Source: Vitellaria paradoxa
Taxonomy: Eukaryota > Streptophyta > Magnoliopsida > Ericales > Sapotaceae
Reading direction: 5' to 3'
Length of the DNA stretch: 64,000 nt
Assembly: GCA_019916065.1 (NCBI GenBank)
Contig: CM034234.1
Span: forward strand, 6,546,342-6,610,341
In this document: positions 12,130-24,700 of the stretch, piece by piece
Layout: every line of letters starts with the position of its first letter
How positions within the stretch are numbered: the first letter of the stretch is position 1
Translations under genes and position numbers: made by a program
Notes under the pieces: generated by a model
Database searches by the model: none
What the model was told of the DNA's origin: nothing
The model's input: only the letters and a program-made list of their open reading frames with translations

Positions 12130-13770
12130 CCACAGGTTCGTGCACAAATGATGGTGAAAAACTGATATAGAAATGGTATGTGAAGCTGAATGATGGGGAC
12201 TATGGCTTATTATTTGCCCATGTGGCTGATGGCATCGATGTCGGTGATACAATAAGTTTTTCCATTAAATAGTTGTTAAGTTGATAATTCAACTGCTGAC
12301 TGTTTATTCAGATTCTCGGTTTTGGACTTGGGTCTCACACGATCGCCTCATTGTTTCCTTAGACTCACTCCAGCCAGCGGCAAGCATGGTGCTGCTAATA
12401 ACAAGGTGATATATAACTTGTGATTGAGGATCCTCCTTATTTGTTGTTCTGTAAGAAACATCATGTAAATTTCATGAACCTACAATTCGATGCGATGAAC
12501 CTTTTGAGTTCTCCAAGGATGCTATAGAGAAATTTTTGTTGCAAGTTTTGGTCATCTTCTTTTGTTGTACTGATTGAATTTTGAATAAAAAAAAAATAGT
12601 GATGCTGGGGTTATCCTTTTTTTTGGGGGGGGGGCTCTGGTATGTGGAATGTTTTGGTCTAAGAAGGGAGAGCCTTCCGAGTTCATGGTTGCAGCATAAT
12701 GGTTGCTTGGCACTAGCTATAATGATTGGTTTTCTTATCTGTGTTCACCCAATTGGGATGTTAAATGTTGAGGAGATGCCTTTATGAATTTCCCAATGCC
12801 TTTATGAATTTCCCAGTGCCTGAGAGCATATGAAACACGTGAGGATTACTGACATTGCTAGGTTGTTAACCTAGTGAACGTTGCCAAGGATGGGAAGGTT
12901 AATTTGTTCCCTGCAATATTGCTGTATCTGAAGAAAAACGTGTTGATTAAGATAGAGGCTGGTATGTGTTCCCCTGTTCCTCTTATTGCTTGAAATGCTA
13001 GAGTACATAAGCTTGCATACCTGAGTGCATGTACAAGATGAAAATTGATTCTACTTTTATTTATTTATTTATTTTTGAATGGCTTGTGGTAATTAAGGGC
13101 ATGTCTCTGCTTTTTGATATTACTATAATTTATTCTGTTTTGCAAGGGAATCAGGTTGTTTCAACAGTTTTAAGTAGCTAGTACTTCATACTTATCCCAT
13201 TCTTTTCATGCTAACATTATAGTGGCTGCTTCTGATAAGGACTGGAAGTTTGTTCCAATTCATATTCTGGGGATGTCGTACTATGAGAAGCAGATGAAGT
13301 TGCATGAGAGAGAAGCTTAGGTTAATGGCTATTATGGGCTATCAAGACTATTCCCAAGCACTCATTTTGTTGCTTGCCAAAGCAGTGATTTTCTGGAGGG
13401 GAGGCAAATTAATATCTATGAATGTAGTCCTAGGTCATGATTATTGTGGCCTTCAGAAGCAGTCCAGTGGTTAGAGTTCAATGTGGGTGGCAAAGTTGTC
13501 TCTGTCTCTGAGAAACAAAATAAGGACTTGGTAAAAATTTAGTTGTGCTGGTACATGTCATTGTCCAAAGGTCTGGATGCACATACCCAGGGAAGCCTGA
13601 TTTAGGACTTTGGTGAAAAAATTGGTTGTGCTGGTACATGTCATTGTCCAAATGTCTGGATGCACATACCCAGGGAAGCCTGATATAGGACTTGGTGAAA
13701 TTTGGTTGTGCTGGTACATGTCATTGTCGAAAGGTCTGGACACACATACCCAGGGAAGCCTGATTTTCTG
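12130..13770 (+). pseudogene. Adenosine kinase pseudogene (non-processed duplicate)
   Basis: Decayed pieces of successive ADK exons lie in the right order. About 12135-12190 resembles the PTGSC exon. 12365-12405 resembles the exon ending EHAAANNK, followed by a GT donor. 12470-12535 resembles the MNLS...FKDA exon. 12640-12700 matches the FGNETEARTF exon. 12755-12960 matches the exon at 227-410, including the donor-like ggtatgtg after it. 13525-13765 holds three copies of the last exon. Intron positions are kept, so this is a DNA-level duplicate and not a retrocopy. It carries many stops and indels, including a 20-bp direct duplication (tgcctttatgaatttccca) at 12777-12820. The extra 300 bases at 13200-13500 have no match in the ADK intron. 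A functional product is excluded. Confidence 0.85.
13525..13767 (+). repeat. Three tandem copies of the ADK last-exon end
   Basis: Three units of about 80 bases begin near 13525, 13604 and 13687. Each runs from ggacttggtgaaa to cccagggaagcctgat. Read in the ADK frame, each contains SGCTYPGKPD or a variant, the counterpart of [10 protein letters not shown] in the intact gene. The middle copy is the longest because of an A run. Confidence 0.85.
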
Positions 13771-15019
13771 TTATGCTCTTCTTTCTCTTCTTCTTATTAC
13801 CTTTTTTGACTTCTAACTTCAATTAAACAGTAGTTAACAATTAACATATGTATTTTGCTGACTTCTTTTTGGTGCTTTTGTGGTTATAGCTCATAGAATG
13901 TAGTTATTTGTTAAGGGAGTTTGACGCTTTATTGTTTGCCTCATGGTGATTTAAATTATATTTATTTTGAAGATAAAATGGTTTTGTGACAGTGATCAGC
14001 ATACCTTACTTCATCATATTCCATTCACAGCAACAAATGTGAGAATTTCTTGTTTTCAGTTAGCGTATGATCTTGATGATGATGGTATATGGGAGTAGTA
14101 AGAAATACGTGCAGAAATTAGATAGGTAATTGTGATCTCAAGACAATTAGGCTTTTGGGGACTTGTATTTTTGTATAACGTGAAAGCGTTGTGGGGTGTG
14201 TGTGTTTTGGTTGCTGGATAATTCTATTATGGAGCTGAAATGCTGTTTGCAGCTAGAATGGATTATTAAAATATATGGTAAAGCTCTGAATTATGAGAAC
14301 TTGATTGAAAGGGAATACTGGGAAAGAGATCTTATTTCAAATTAGGTAGGCTTATCCAATGTTTTCTTACAGAAAGCAAATTTGGACTCTGTATTAGCAA
14401 AACATATTCTCTAATCATTTTCCTCATTTTCAGTGTCTTTTTTCCATTCTTGTACTCTTGTGGGGTTGTAGAGATTAGAATTTATTTTTGAGCTAGGTGT
14501 AAAATCTTAATATTGTAGGATTACTATTTTTTTAACGACTTGGGAGAGTCGTCCCGAGGCAAGGTCCTTTTGGACTCATTCTTAGAGTGTAAACTCTATG
14601 GAGGTCAGCAGGTCAGCACACACCCAGGGGGGGGGGTGTTGCTGGACCTGAAGAATCTCCTTCTGAGATATGCATATTTCCCAATACTTGGGAAAGGGTG
14701 ACATGCTAATTCTCGAATGGAAATTTAGCCATTGCAAACTCGCCTCTATCTACTAGTCTTATAACTCCATCATGCATATTTTCTACTTAATGCTATATTT
14801 TTTATTGATACTCATTTTGTTACTACATTAATTTTAGGAGATCAAGATTAAAAATTTGAAACTGAACATAAGAGAAGACAAGAACATCCAAGAAAAGGCT
14901 GTACTTAACTATCTTTGCATATTATTTGGACAATGTGCATCAATTCAAAGTATAGCATGGAGATCAAATCATCTTTATAATTAGACTATTATGGCTTTTG
15001 AAGTAGTAGTAATGTTGTT
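13771..15019. other. Intergenic DNA without a recognisable gene
   Basis: No coding exon is supported. There is a G run at 14629-14638 and a GC-richer patch at 14530-14660. Nothing else was recognised. Confidence 0.5.
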
Positions 15020-15148
15020 CCATTGCGGCGTGGTGGTCACAGGTTTGAATTCTAGAATTAGCCTTTCTTCAGCAAAAGTTGCTTACTTTTGACCCTTCTT
15101 AGACCCTGCAATGTGGGAGCCTTGTGGACTGGGTTGCTCTAGTTTTTA
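15020..15148 (+). mobile_element. Au-like SINE
   Basis: The head keeps a polymerase III B-box-like tract (ggtttgaattct after gtggtcaca). The body keeps cttttgacccttcttagacc, and the tail keeps gggagccttgtg followed by ctgggttgc and a T run. It is clearer than the copy at 9345-9474. It lies about 190 bases beyond the 3' end of the SAUR gene. Confidence 0.7.
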
Positions 15149-15336
15149 AGATCTTTCTCTCACTTTTGGCATTAGGATGGAAAAATAACGAGTAGAATAG
15201 CATTTCATGCTTGTTGGATTGAAATACATTGATGAGCTTGTTAAAAAAATATATATTACTACAATTTGAAGATTATATATATATCCTAATTTAGGAGTTA
15301 ATCAGAAATCATGAATCAGATTCAGCATGACCACCT

Positions 15337-15726
15337 TCAGAGGCACAGAGAGACTCGCCGATGGTCTGGAGAGGAGGCACACCGGACAACACCAAGGAAG
15401 ATGTTCTCATCACAAGGGATGCAGAGCTTTGAGGCAACAGTGAAATCATATTCTTCTTGAGCTTGATCCAGCAATGCCTTGAAGAGAGGGTGCTTGAGCA
15501 AGGTGATCTTGATTACATATCTTTTGTAATATTCACCAACATAAACTACCAAGTGACCCTTTGGAACATCTTTTGGAATGGACTTGTCTTCTTCTTGCTT
15601 GGAAGGCCAAAAACCTAACTGGCGGCAGCAGCATTTGCAGCCTGCAGAAAAAGGTATGACTCTACTCCCCATCTTTTGCCACTTCTTAAGGCACACCTTT
15701 AGAAACTTGGCCTTCATGATCTTCAT
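15337..15726 (-). CDS. SAUR: SAUR family protein (small auxin-up RNA)
   Basis: An intron-less gene of 129 residues. The SAUR core runs from about residue 52 to 117: KDVPKGHLVVYVGEYYKRYV, then LLKHPLFKALLDQAQEEYDF and LCIPCDENIF. In many SAURs this core inhibits PP2C.D phosphatases and so activates plasma-membrane proton pumps for cell expansion. That role is inferred from the family. The start at 15726 (MKIMKAKFLK) fits the usual SAUR N-terminus; the frame stays open 43 codons upstream, but that part is low-complexity. The N-terminal CKCCC cluster is notable. A TATA-like box lies about 85 bases upstream. In Arabidopsis a SAUR also sits between ADK2 and PCRK2, which supports orthology. Lack of introns and small size are normal for the family. 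Confidence 0.93.
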   Translation of the reverse strand: MKIMKAKFLKVCLKKWQKMGSRVIPFSAGCKCCCRQLGFWPSKQEEDKSIPKDVPKGHLVVYVGEYYKRYVIKITLLKHPLFKALLDQAQEEYDFTVASKLCIPCDENIFLGVVRCASSPDHRRVSLCL

Positions 15727-15807
15727 GTCTCTGTCTTGATTGAGAGAGGGGGAGAGAGAAAGATAAATGTATGGTTGGGGGGGAGGGGGTGTCATGAAAG
15801 TGAGAGA

Positions 15808-15819
15808 GTTATATATAAG
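15808..15819 (-). promoter_or_regulatory. TATA-like box of the SAUR gene
   Basis: On the minus strand this reads cttatatataac-like sequence about 85 bases before the ATG. A GA/CT-rich and G-rich leader (15736-15790 on the plus strand) lies between. A TGTCTC core, the auxin-response element sequence, overlaps the start codon region at 15726-15731 on the plus strand; it may be chance. Confidence 0.5.
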
Positions 15820-15859
15820 AGTGGGTTTTGGAACATTGAATGGTTGACATAGCATGTAT

Positions 15860-18800
15860 GGGTATTTTTTGGGTGCAACTTTCGTTATGAGATTTTGCAG
15901 GATTTAAATACACTAGCTTTCTCTGTACAAGATAGAAATCCCAATGACAATAGGTTATTATTAAAAATGTCTCCTATTTTTTGGGTATTACTATTCTTAA
16001 AGTTCTGTATAATTAGAAAATTGCTCACACACTATGTGGATGGTTAACAAGAAAAAGTGGTTATCACAAAAAATAATTGTAGACCTGAATGGAACTCTTT
16101 ACGGAAAAGAATGGGATAGTATAGTTATATAACTAAGACTATTTTTGAAAAGGTGAAAAATTGACGGAATTTCACCGAATTCCACCAATTTTAGCGCTCA
16201 CTTTATTGGATAGCTTAGATGTAATATGTTCTCCTTTATATAGGATCAAAATTCTAATTGCTGTCGTTAATACTTCCATTCTATTAGAAATTTGATGTAG
16301 CAACAGGCAAAATAGTTATTTTAAATGTGTGTGATAATTTAAGCGTTTTGGCTGGATTTCTGTCCCTTGCCATCATGTACTTCTCTTTCCTTAATGGTAT
16401 TAAATCTCAATACGAAATTGTACGAACATGCATAGCATGATTTGGAGTTATGGACCAAGAAAAGTAAGCTCATATAAAATTCTCCCCACTTGTGAAAGGA
16501 GGATGATGCTTGCTAGCTAGCTAGCTCAGTGATCTTTTGAAGTTCTCAAAAACAGACCCCACCAGTGAGAGAGTGGGGATAGATAAGATAGGAAAGAGGG
16601 ATGGGATAAGCTTCTTGGGCAAAGTGCAGTGCCCATTTATAATTGTAAATGTGTGTTACTCAATAGATATTGTAAAATATGTGTTTTGGAGAGAGAATGT
16701 GCCAGGAAGGGAGTAAGGGAGAGAAGGTGGAGGGTAAGCACTAAACAAGTACCCAGAAAAATTGTTCAAGTTCAATTTGAAAATTTAATGAGTTTCTAGT
16801 ACGTTTTAGACTTTAGTTTTTTGTTAATTTATCTTCTAGTCTATGACAAAATGAATTTCAATGAATACTTCATCTTCTAGTCTATGGCAGATGATTTCCT
16901 TAAGTTTGATATTAACGAGCTAAACATGAATTGAGCTGGTAGTAACTTTTGCGGCTCTAGTTTGGGATTGATGGCAGGGATTTTAATGTGCGTGAAAGTG
17001 GAGTACATGTTAAGAGTACGTATCAATAGTTTAATTTAGTTGGAAGTTCGTAATCATCCAACTACTATTGTATTAATCCTCCAATTTTGGCTACCAGCTT
17101 GGCTGGGGTGACGTGAGATGAGATAACCCACACTTGATTATTTTATCATATAATAGTCAACCTACAGATTTGGATGCATATACTTTGTGGCTTATTAGCT
17201 TTAATCATACATATCTAATTACTGCTATCACAAAAATTATCATCTTGATATGTTCTCTATGTCCCAAATATGTACAATCCGTACCGCTGTTCCTCATTGG
17301 GCTGCACGTTATGATTTCTCTGCAAATTGGATTGGGATAAGTGCTGATAAAAGATCTATGTTCTCTTGCCCTGTGACCATACACACGTTCATGCAGCTGG
17401 AGATAAAAATGACAACAAAAGAAAAAAGGTGGAGAACCCTTATCATCATCATCATCATTATTACAATCTGATTCGTTTGATGAGTTTACACTCTGATATA
17501 TGGATGGTTGAGATTACACAGTCACACTTTGCGTATCTGGATTGCGCGGTGGAGATTGGAGAATGAAAAGATTAAAGACTCATTGGTGTGTATTTGTGTA
17601 CGTATGCGTCATAAGTGGGTATTGCGTACGCGTTTGTGCTCTCCTCCCCCCCCCCTCTTCCCGGGTGGTCATAATAAAACGATCTTTACTGGTTATGTAT
17701 CTGTCGGGGTGTTGATGGACTTGGTATTTGTTATACCTAGAGCTGACTTTAGAATTGGAAAGGAGCAAGAAATTGAGATTGCTAGGCCCATGATACCCTG
17801 AGAGAGAGAGAGAGATCAACAAGTGTCAACTGTTTGGAGCATGCATCTGCCCCCAGAGAGAGAGAGAGAGAGAGGGGGGGTTACCATTAATAGTAGATCA
17901 GTATCGTTATCGTTGTCGTCGTTAGGCTGGAGGAAGTGAAACGAAACTTGGATACTTCACGAGTAGGTCCCCCCTCCAGAATGATTCTATGGGACACTGT
18001 CAATAATAAAATCATCCGTCTTTTTATAATTTAAACTAATTTTGTTGTACACATTACATGTCATGTGATTATTCTGACTTCTTATTTGTTAATTAAATGG
18101 TGGCTATATAGCTATATGATATGGTTGTTGTGTAAGCAGAAATTATTATTTAATTACTTTATAGTGGGTAATTAAAGGGGCAATTATGAAATTCCCAAAA
18201 ATATATATATATAAAAAAATTGATGCCTTTTGAAGCAAACAGCAATCAATGTTCTCTTTTTATTATTAGTTCAGAAGATCTTTAAATGACATGAAGGTTA
18301 AGAAAACAAAATAGTACATGGATTGGTGGAAAGAGAAGAAAGTTAAAACAGAAAAATAAAATTATTAGCTTGTGTTATTTTCTTTTTACCTAAGTAAAAT
18401 TAATTTTTTTTTTATTACAAATGTATATTCATTTTCTTATTATTTTTTCAAAACTAAATAAAACAAAATAAAATAAATCTGAAATTGTACTTCATTTTAT
18501 TTTTTTATTTTATCAATTTATATAAATTATTAAAGAAACTTAAATAGTGACTTAAAGGTGGAGTAATAATGAATATTCTATTCTTTTATATGATTACATT
18601 TCTGGAAGATGGAATACCATGTTAATTCCACTTTTTATTCCCCCCCCCCCCCCCGGGTCTCTTATGGGACACATAACTCTTAGCGAAACATTTATAAAAT
18701 TACTCTCATTTTTATTTTTTGTTAGTATGCATATATATATATATTTTACAAGGATGATATTGTACCTACCTGTATTTTTATTTTATTATACCATCTATTC

Positions 18801-21740
18801 TACTCTTAACGAACATATACCATCATCACTCTCAAATTCATTCTCTATAAATACCAAATATAACTATTTTCATTTTCAAGTTCATTTCATGCCGACTACC
18901 AACCAAGTGTAGTTTTGCAGTTTCATGGATTATGTAATAATTTAGGAAATAGCAAGTGCTTTGAAACCCTTTTGTTGTTCCTAGGGGGTTGTGTTGATGG
19001 TACGTGAGTTTGTAAATAATGCAGTGAATTGTCTAAGCGACATTCCCTTTCATCGTCATCCAAAACCAAAGCTCTCCGTATTTCTCTTTTAAGTTAAAGA
19101 GGGTTCCATCATTGAAGCAGAGAAAATGCTTCCCCAGCCACAAGTGACTGCAAATGAATTGAGTTATATGAATATATACTGCGGGGACTAACTCGGGTCA
19201 GATGGAAACACGTTAACGTCTGGTGGGTTTTTAATGTGAATGCGTGCGTGCGTGCGTGCGTGCATTTGCAGGTAAATGATTGAAAACCAACACACTACTG
19301 ATTCATCCCCTGCAGACAAATTTGTGGTGGTTGCTTGGTTGAAAGGTAAGAGGTTCTCGTCTTGACACCTCACTCTTAAAATTTCCCACAATGAAAAAAA
19401 ATTTTTTTTTTCTTGTAACTTAAAATCTTCACCTATTTATTACGATTTTTAACGAACCGCGTAACTGATAGACAAACTAGAAAAATGTACACTATCTTTC
19501 ATGCACACTCCGATTAAGTTAGAAATCAAACTTGTATGATCTTTACGGAAAGAATACTAACAAGTCACTTAGATTAGCTCTAGAGAATTACTTACAACAT
19601 TTGGTTGTAAAAGAGAGATATGAATAATTAATTGATGCAATGAATACAATATTTAGAGCAAAAGGTATAAAAGAGCGTAAATAAATAATAGCATTTCCAT
19701 GGACTCATATCTCAGTTACATGTATTGTCTCGGTGATTATGGGTTTATTCTCCAATCTATTGCTAGATTGGATTATGCTATCATTAGATTTCAATCAATC
19801 AATCAACCCAATAATTATAGGATTATATATTTTTGATTTGCAGTGGATTTGGTTTTGATTGTATTTCACAGCTTTCTCTGGACTCCCAAGCGCACACATA
19901 TATATATATATACATACATACATACGTATGAACATAACACACAAGTCGTTGGTAGGTTACCACTCAAAACACCAACCATCAAAGTACTAGTAATACAGGT
20001 TCATAAAGTTAACATCTCATTGAAATATTCGTAAAATATGCATGCATGGTAGAAACCAAATGGGGGTGTCTTAAATTGGAGGAACTTGAGTGATACATAC
20101 GGGAAGAGATGCTTCTTGGAAGAAATTCATCACATGTGAGGGGGAGTGGGAACACATGAGGGTTGGGGCCCCTAAAGTTGGTGGCTGACAACTCTCTGCA
20201 CCTCAGATCCCCCAACCAGCGTGTATGTGTCCCTGTATGTGCATGTGTGTTTATTTATATATATATATATCTATATATATATATAAATGATAATACAATG
20301 ATTTGATCGGTCTCAAACCCAGGGGCCTGCACTGCATGCATGTAGCAGCTTTTCATTAGCTGGCATTTTTTTTTTTTGGCACATTTTAACTCATTGCCTT
20401 CAACCACCAAATCCAACCTTCTACAGCTCCCTCCCATGCTTCCTGTTGGGTAGCATCTAACTAATTGATTCATGATGCTGAAGCAGAAATGGGTACCAAG
20501 TTTAAATATCTTGACAATAAAATCACCTCTACAACTCACCTCATGCCATAATTGGCTTTCCTCCCCCCCCCCCCCCAAAAAAAAAAAAATTTGTACCATG
20601 CAAAATGAAATAGTATATGCATGTGTTTATTTTGATTCTAGTTTGTTTTCTATATACCATAAGCATGCTTACGTAAAACTACTTATTTGTAGGTAGGGGA
20701 AAAAAAGGTCCACGGAATTGATGAAGCTAGAGAATATATGAATAAAAGAGAATTTAAAAAATTGAGGACTGAAGACTGGTAGATGAGCAAAGAGGTAGAA
20801 TAATTACTCTATTTTAATTCTTCATTTCTGTTAAAAAAATCAGTGAAACAAATTATCAACAATGCCGGCTTTACCTTCACTTATCTTCCTTCCACTAGAA
20901 TCATATGCACAATAATATTTAAAAAAGAAGAACAGTTTTAAGTGACAAACTGTTTATTATTGACTTTCCAACATATAAATAAATTAATTTTCTAGTTCAT
21001 TCTTTTTTTATTTCTCAAATTCTTTATTTTGTCCCCCTTCATTTTCTATCACAACCAAAATAGAGTAATTTTATAAGATTGTGTTTGGGAAAAAAAGGTA
21101 AAAAATATGAATAAAATAAAATAAGAAATATTTATTTAAATTTTTGGCTTGGTTAAAAATTAAGAATTAATCAAATCAATATTTATCTAAACAATTAATT
21201 TTTATTTAGTTAATTATTAAAAAAAATGAATATCTGCGAGTAGAATTCATTCATAACATTTCTATTTACTTCCACAAATCCTTAATTGTTACAATTTTGT
21301 ACCTGAGAAGAACCACTATGTTTGAAATACAGATTTGTGAACGAAAAAGATTAGTTTTTTTTTTTTTAATTTTTTTTAATTACACTTGAGCAAGTAAAAG
21401 TCAAGTTTTATTAATAAATATTTATTCATTTCAGTCTTTTTTTTTTAGCTCTACAAGAAAAAAAAAATGAAATAAATTTAACTTTTTCATTTCATTTTGC
21501 ATTCTTATCATTTTTCTTCGCTTTTCTTTTTCTTCTACAAATTCATATTCCGGAAAGCTATCTAACATTCTCTTCTTAAGCAAAACACCTTCTTACTCTT
21601 ATCAATTTGAGGATGCAAAACAAAGCGCCCCTCCGATCAATTAAGTTTTTGCAAGAACAAAAATTATCCTCCAGATATAAATTATAGAGGACTCACAAGA
21701 GGAACACAGAAATTACATGGTGTAGACACCTTGTGTAAAC
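15860..21740. other. Long intergenic region, simple repeats only
   Basis: No coding exon was recognised on either strand. Simple repeats are frequent: GA runs at 17801-17815 and 17854-17872, a TGCG run at about 19242-19263, TA/CATA runs at 19901-19925 and 20255-20285, and long C or G runs at 17644-17653, 18641-18656 and 20564-20577. Short open frames here are low-complexity or unsupported. It may hold regulatory DNA for the SAUR and translin ends, but nothing specific can be named. Confidence 0.55.
17801..17880. repeat. (GA)n microsatellites ending in a G run
   Basis: Two GA tracts separated by about 40 bases; the second ends in ggggggg. GA tracts can act as promoter-proximal elements in plants, but no gene start is nearby, so a plain microsatellite is the safer reading. 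Confidence 0.8.
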
Positions 21741-24700
21741 CTACAACCCCCCTTGGATTCCTTGGCCTCCCATTGAATCCCCATTGGCTGCCAAGCCTCG
21801 GATTTTAACATCATAGTACACTTCTTCAACTCTTCTTAGGTCATACTTCATCCCTGTCATGGATAAAGTACATGCAATAACTCAAATCAACTATAAGAAA
21901 CAATTAAGTTCCTAAAAGTGTGCCAATACATGCAAAATTTACTAGCAAAAATATAAGAACAATTATAATACCATCGAACTTCTTGCGTAAGAAGTCATTC
22001 CGGAGATTAAGCATGCGGAATGCTGCATGAAGGTCTGTCAAGAACTTCATCACCTTTCTTGGGCAATCATAATCCCCGGCTGTCACTTTGTTCACCACAT
22101 ACCTTGGCTGCAAAACACGCTCAAATTTATCATAGATATTTAAAATACCATTGAATGCTGAAATAGAGCTCTCATTCACCATTGTTTGTCCCCCCCCCCC
22201 CCAAAAAAAAAACATTGCTCGGACTAATGCTTACCAATGGGAGCATGAAGAACACATAAACTAGTTCATCTTTTAACATAATTGACAAACTTTCACTTTC
22301 ACATTCTTGGGGTCAAACTACTAATTTCACAATTTTCAAGTTTCCCCCAGTGTACCAATTAGAAAGAGAACAAAGCAGCACATTCTTTGAAGCTAGGCTA
22401 CGAGAATAGATCTTACCAATTCATTGGACATGAAGCAAATTCCTGCGTAAGAAGAAAAAATGCTATGTCAGTACATCTATGAAAATCAGATACCAGATAA
22501 GAATAATGGACTGAAGGGAAATAAGAAAGTAATTCTACTACTGTCACTTATTGCAAAGTCAAAAATAAAAACATAAGACCGACTTAGAAATAATATAAAA
22601 ATGGCAGAAACCTCCTATATGGAGTCATTTGTATTACTCCAACTAAACAAGTCAAATATGACAACAACTAGATAAATAAATAAAATAAACTTAACATTGA
22701 TGGTAGACTAGAAGGAAGAATAAATTGCAAAAGAAATCAAAGTAAAACCAGCAAAACAGGAGTAAAGTCCACATAGATCCACAAGACTCAAAACCAGCCA
22801 TGTCTATCGAAGTGTATTACCCAAATTTTGTATGTGCCTTGTTGAAAAAACTTATCACATTAAAATCAAAATGATAAACGTAAATCAACAAAATCTAACA
22901 TTTATGATGATTTCACTACAATTTTTTCATCCTTGAAACCACTACCAACCAGAAGATGAAATTACAAATTTACAAAGCAAAACCATTAGAATTTTTTACA
23001 AAAATATCTGCTTCTGCTAATCATTAATGCCCTCGTGTATTACTAGTAATTCTAGCACTTCTAAACAGGAAAAAATGCAACAGCAATTTTCTCCACGCAT
23101 CCCACAACAAAGGAATATTGAAGTTTAGTGTGTAGGGTATAAAATCTTGTCCGCTCCTCAACCCAGTTGCCCCCTTCTGGTTCTATTTGAACAAATCCTC
23201 AGTAAATAGGGCCAGGTCAAGACAACAAAAAACCACCAGCTACTTGTCTAACTCTTATTCCAAAACACACCACCACCAGAATGAATTAATCAATCTTGAC
23301 AATTATCTCTTACGGTATTGAAAACTTTAAATCACTCACCAATAAGATAATCCTCAATGTCCAAACCGAACTCTGAATTATTCACTGCATAATTGATCAA
23401 CCAGAAAAAACAATAATAAGTTAGAAGGGAAAAAAGGGTTACTCAAGTCTAACCTGAATATTGAATAAAGAGTGATGCTCAAAGGCCAGTGTGGATTACG
23501 AAGGAACTCGTATTCACCAATACTTAAAACCGGCTTATCAATCCAAAGTAGGATATTTTAACAGCCATGACAGAACCCGAGGCCATCTGGCTGCAGTGTG
23601 CTCACCAAGTTTCTCATCGTCGTAAAATTTCAAGACAAAAAGGCAACCAACTCCCACATTTTATATGCAGTTTGGCAACAGAAATGCTTCAGAAACTTTG
23701 AACAAGTGAAAACAAATAGGCAGCTAAACATTTCCAAAGGAGGGATCTAAACTAAGAGAATAAATTCCTTGTGCTGAATGGAAGGATGATTATCCCTCTG
23801 AAGCTAAAGAGCCATAGTGTAATGCCAAAAAAATCCGAAATTGTGTCAAAACTTTAAAATCTAAATTTCATAATTCAATATCTCAGCCATATTCGCGTGA
23901 CTATTATTCCAAACAGCAGTACCTCAGCAAGAAACATCATACAAACAATAAGAAGAGGCACCCATTATCCAATGTAAATTATCGTTGAGAAAGAAAATAG
24001 AACAAACAACAACAGCAAATAATCAAACATACACCCAAGTTTTTCCTCAGTTTCAGCATGCATAAGAAGACTCCCTGTTTCTAGCCAATGCATAAAGGCC
24101 AGCAGTGAGACTACTGTTTGTGTCTCACTCCTCCAATCACCATGGTACCTAAACACAAGCAAAGCAGATGATCACAAAAAGTAAATAGCTAATAGAAAAT
24201 TACCATGGCACCAACTTTTAAATGTCCCACTCACCTATAATACTGCCCAGGGCATTCATGGAGAATTTCAGCAAGTCGTTGGAAAAGCTCTTTCACCACA
24301 CTAATCTGAGCGATAGCCTTCTCTAAAACCTCTAAGGGAGAATCAAAAGAATAGAACAAATTATTCTCCACCTTTATTTAGTGAATGTCTTCTTCAAGTG
24401 TAGGTAAGCAACCACATATGCCAAGCATTTAAAGGACATTTAATATGTAATGCAGCTTGTCATAGACAGGTAATTTCATAGTATCCCCCGGAGTAGTTTA
24501 CATAATTGTTTATGAATGTGCGGAAACAAACATAATAGTAATTCCCATCTCATTCACAAGAAGATACAGACAATACAGTCTCTGCCTGCGTCTAACACAT
24601 CAGCATATATGCACATGCATCCACAACTCACCCTTTTAGTTTAATTTCAAGTTAGTTCGGGTGGGTGTTCTAAATTTGGAAACCAAAACAAATTTTAGAG

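Noticed and set aside
17366..17566. Frame with a His-rich run (HHHHHH)
   Set aside because: It comes from a (CAT)n microsatellite; the frame shows no other protein-like feature.
22190..22215. Frame start FFFWGGGG in translin intron 5
   Set aside because: It is a C run followed by an A run, upstream of the real exon acceptor at 22108.
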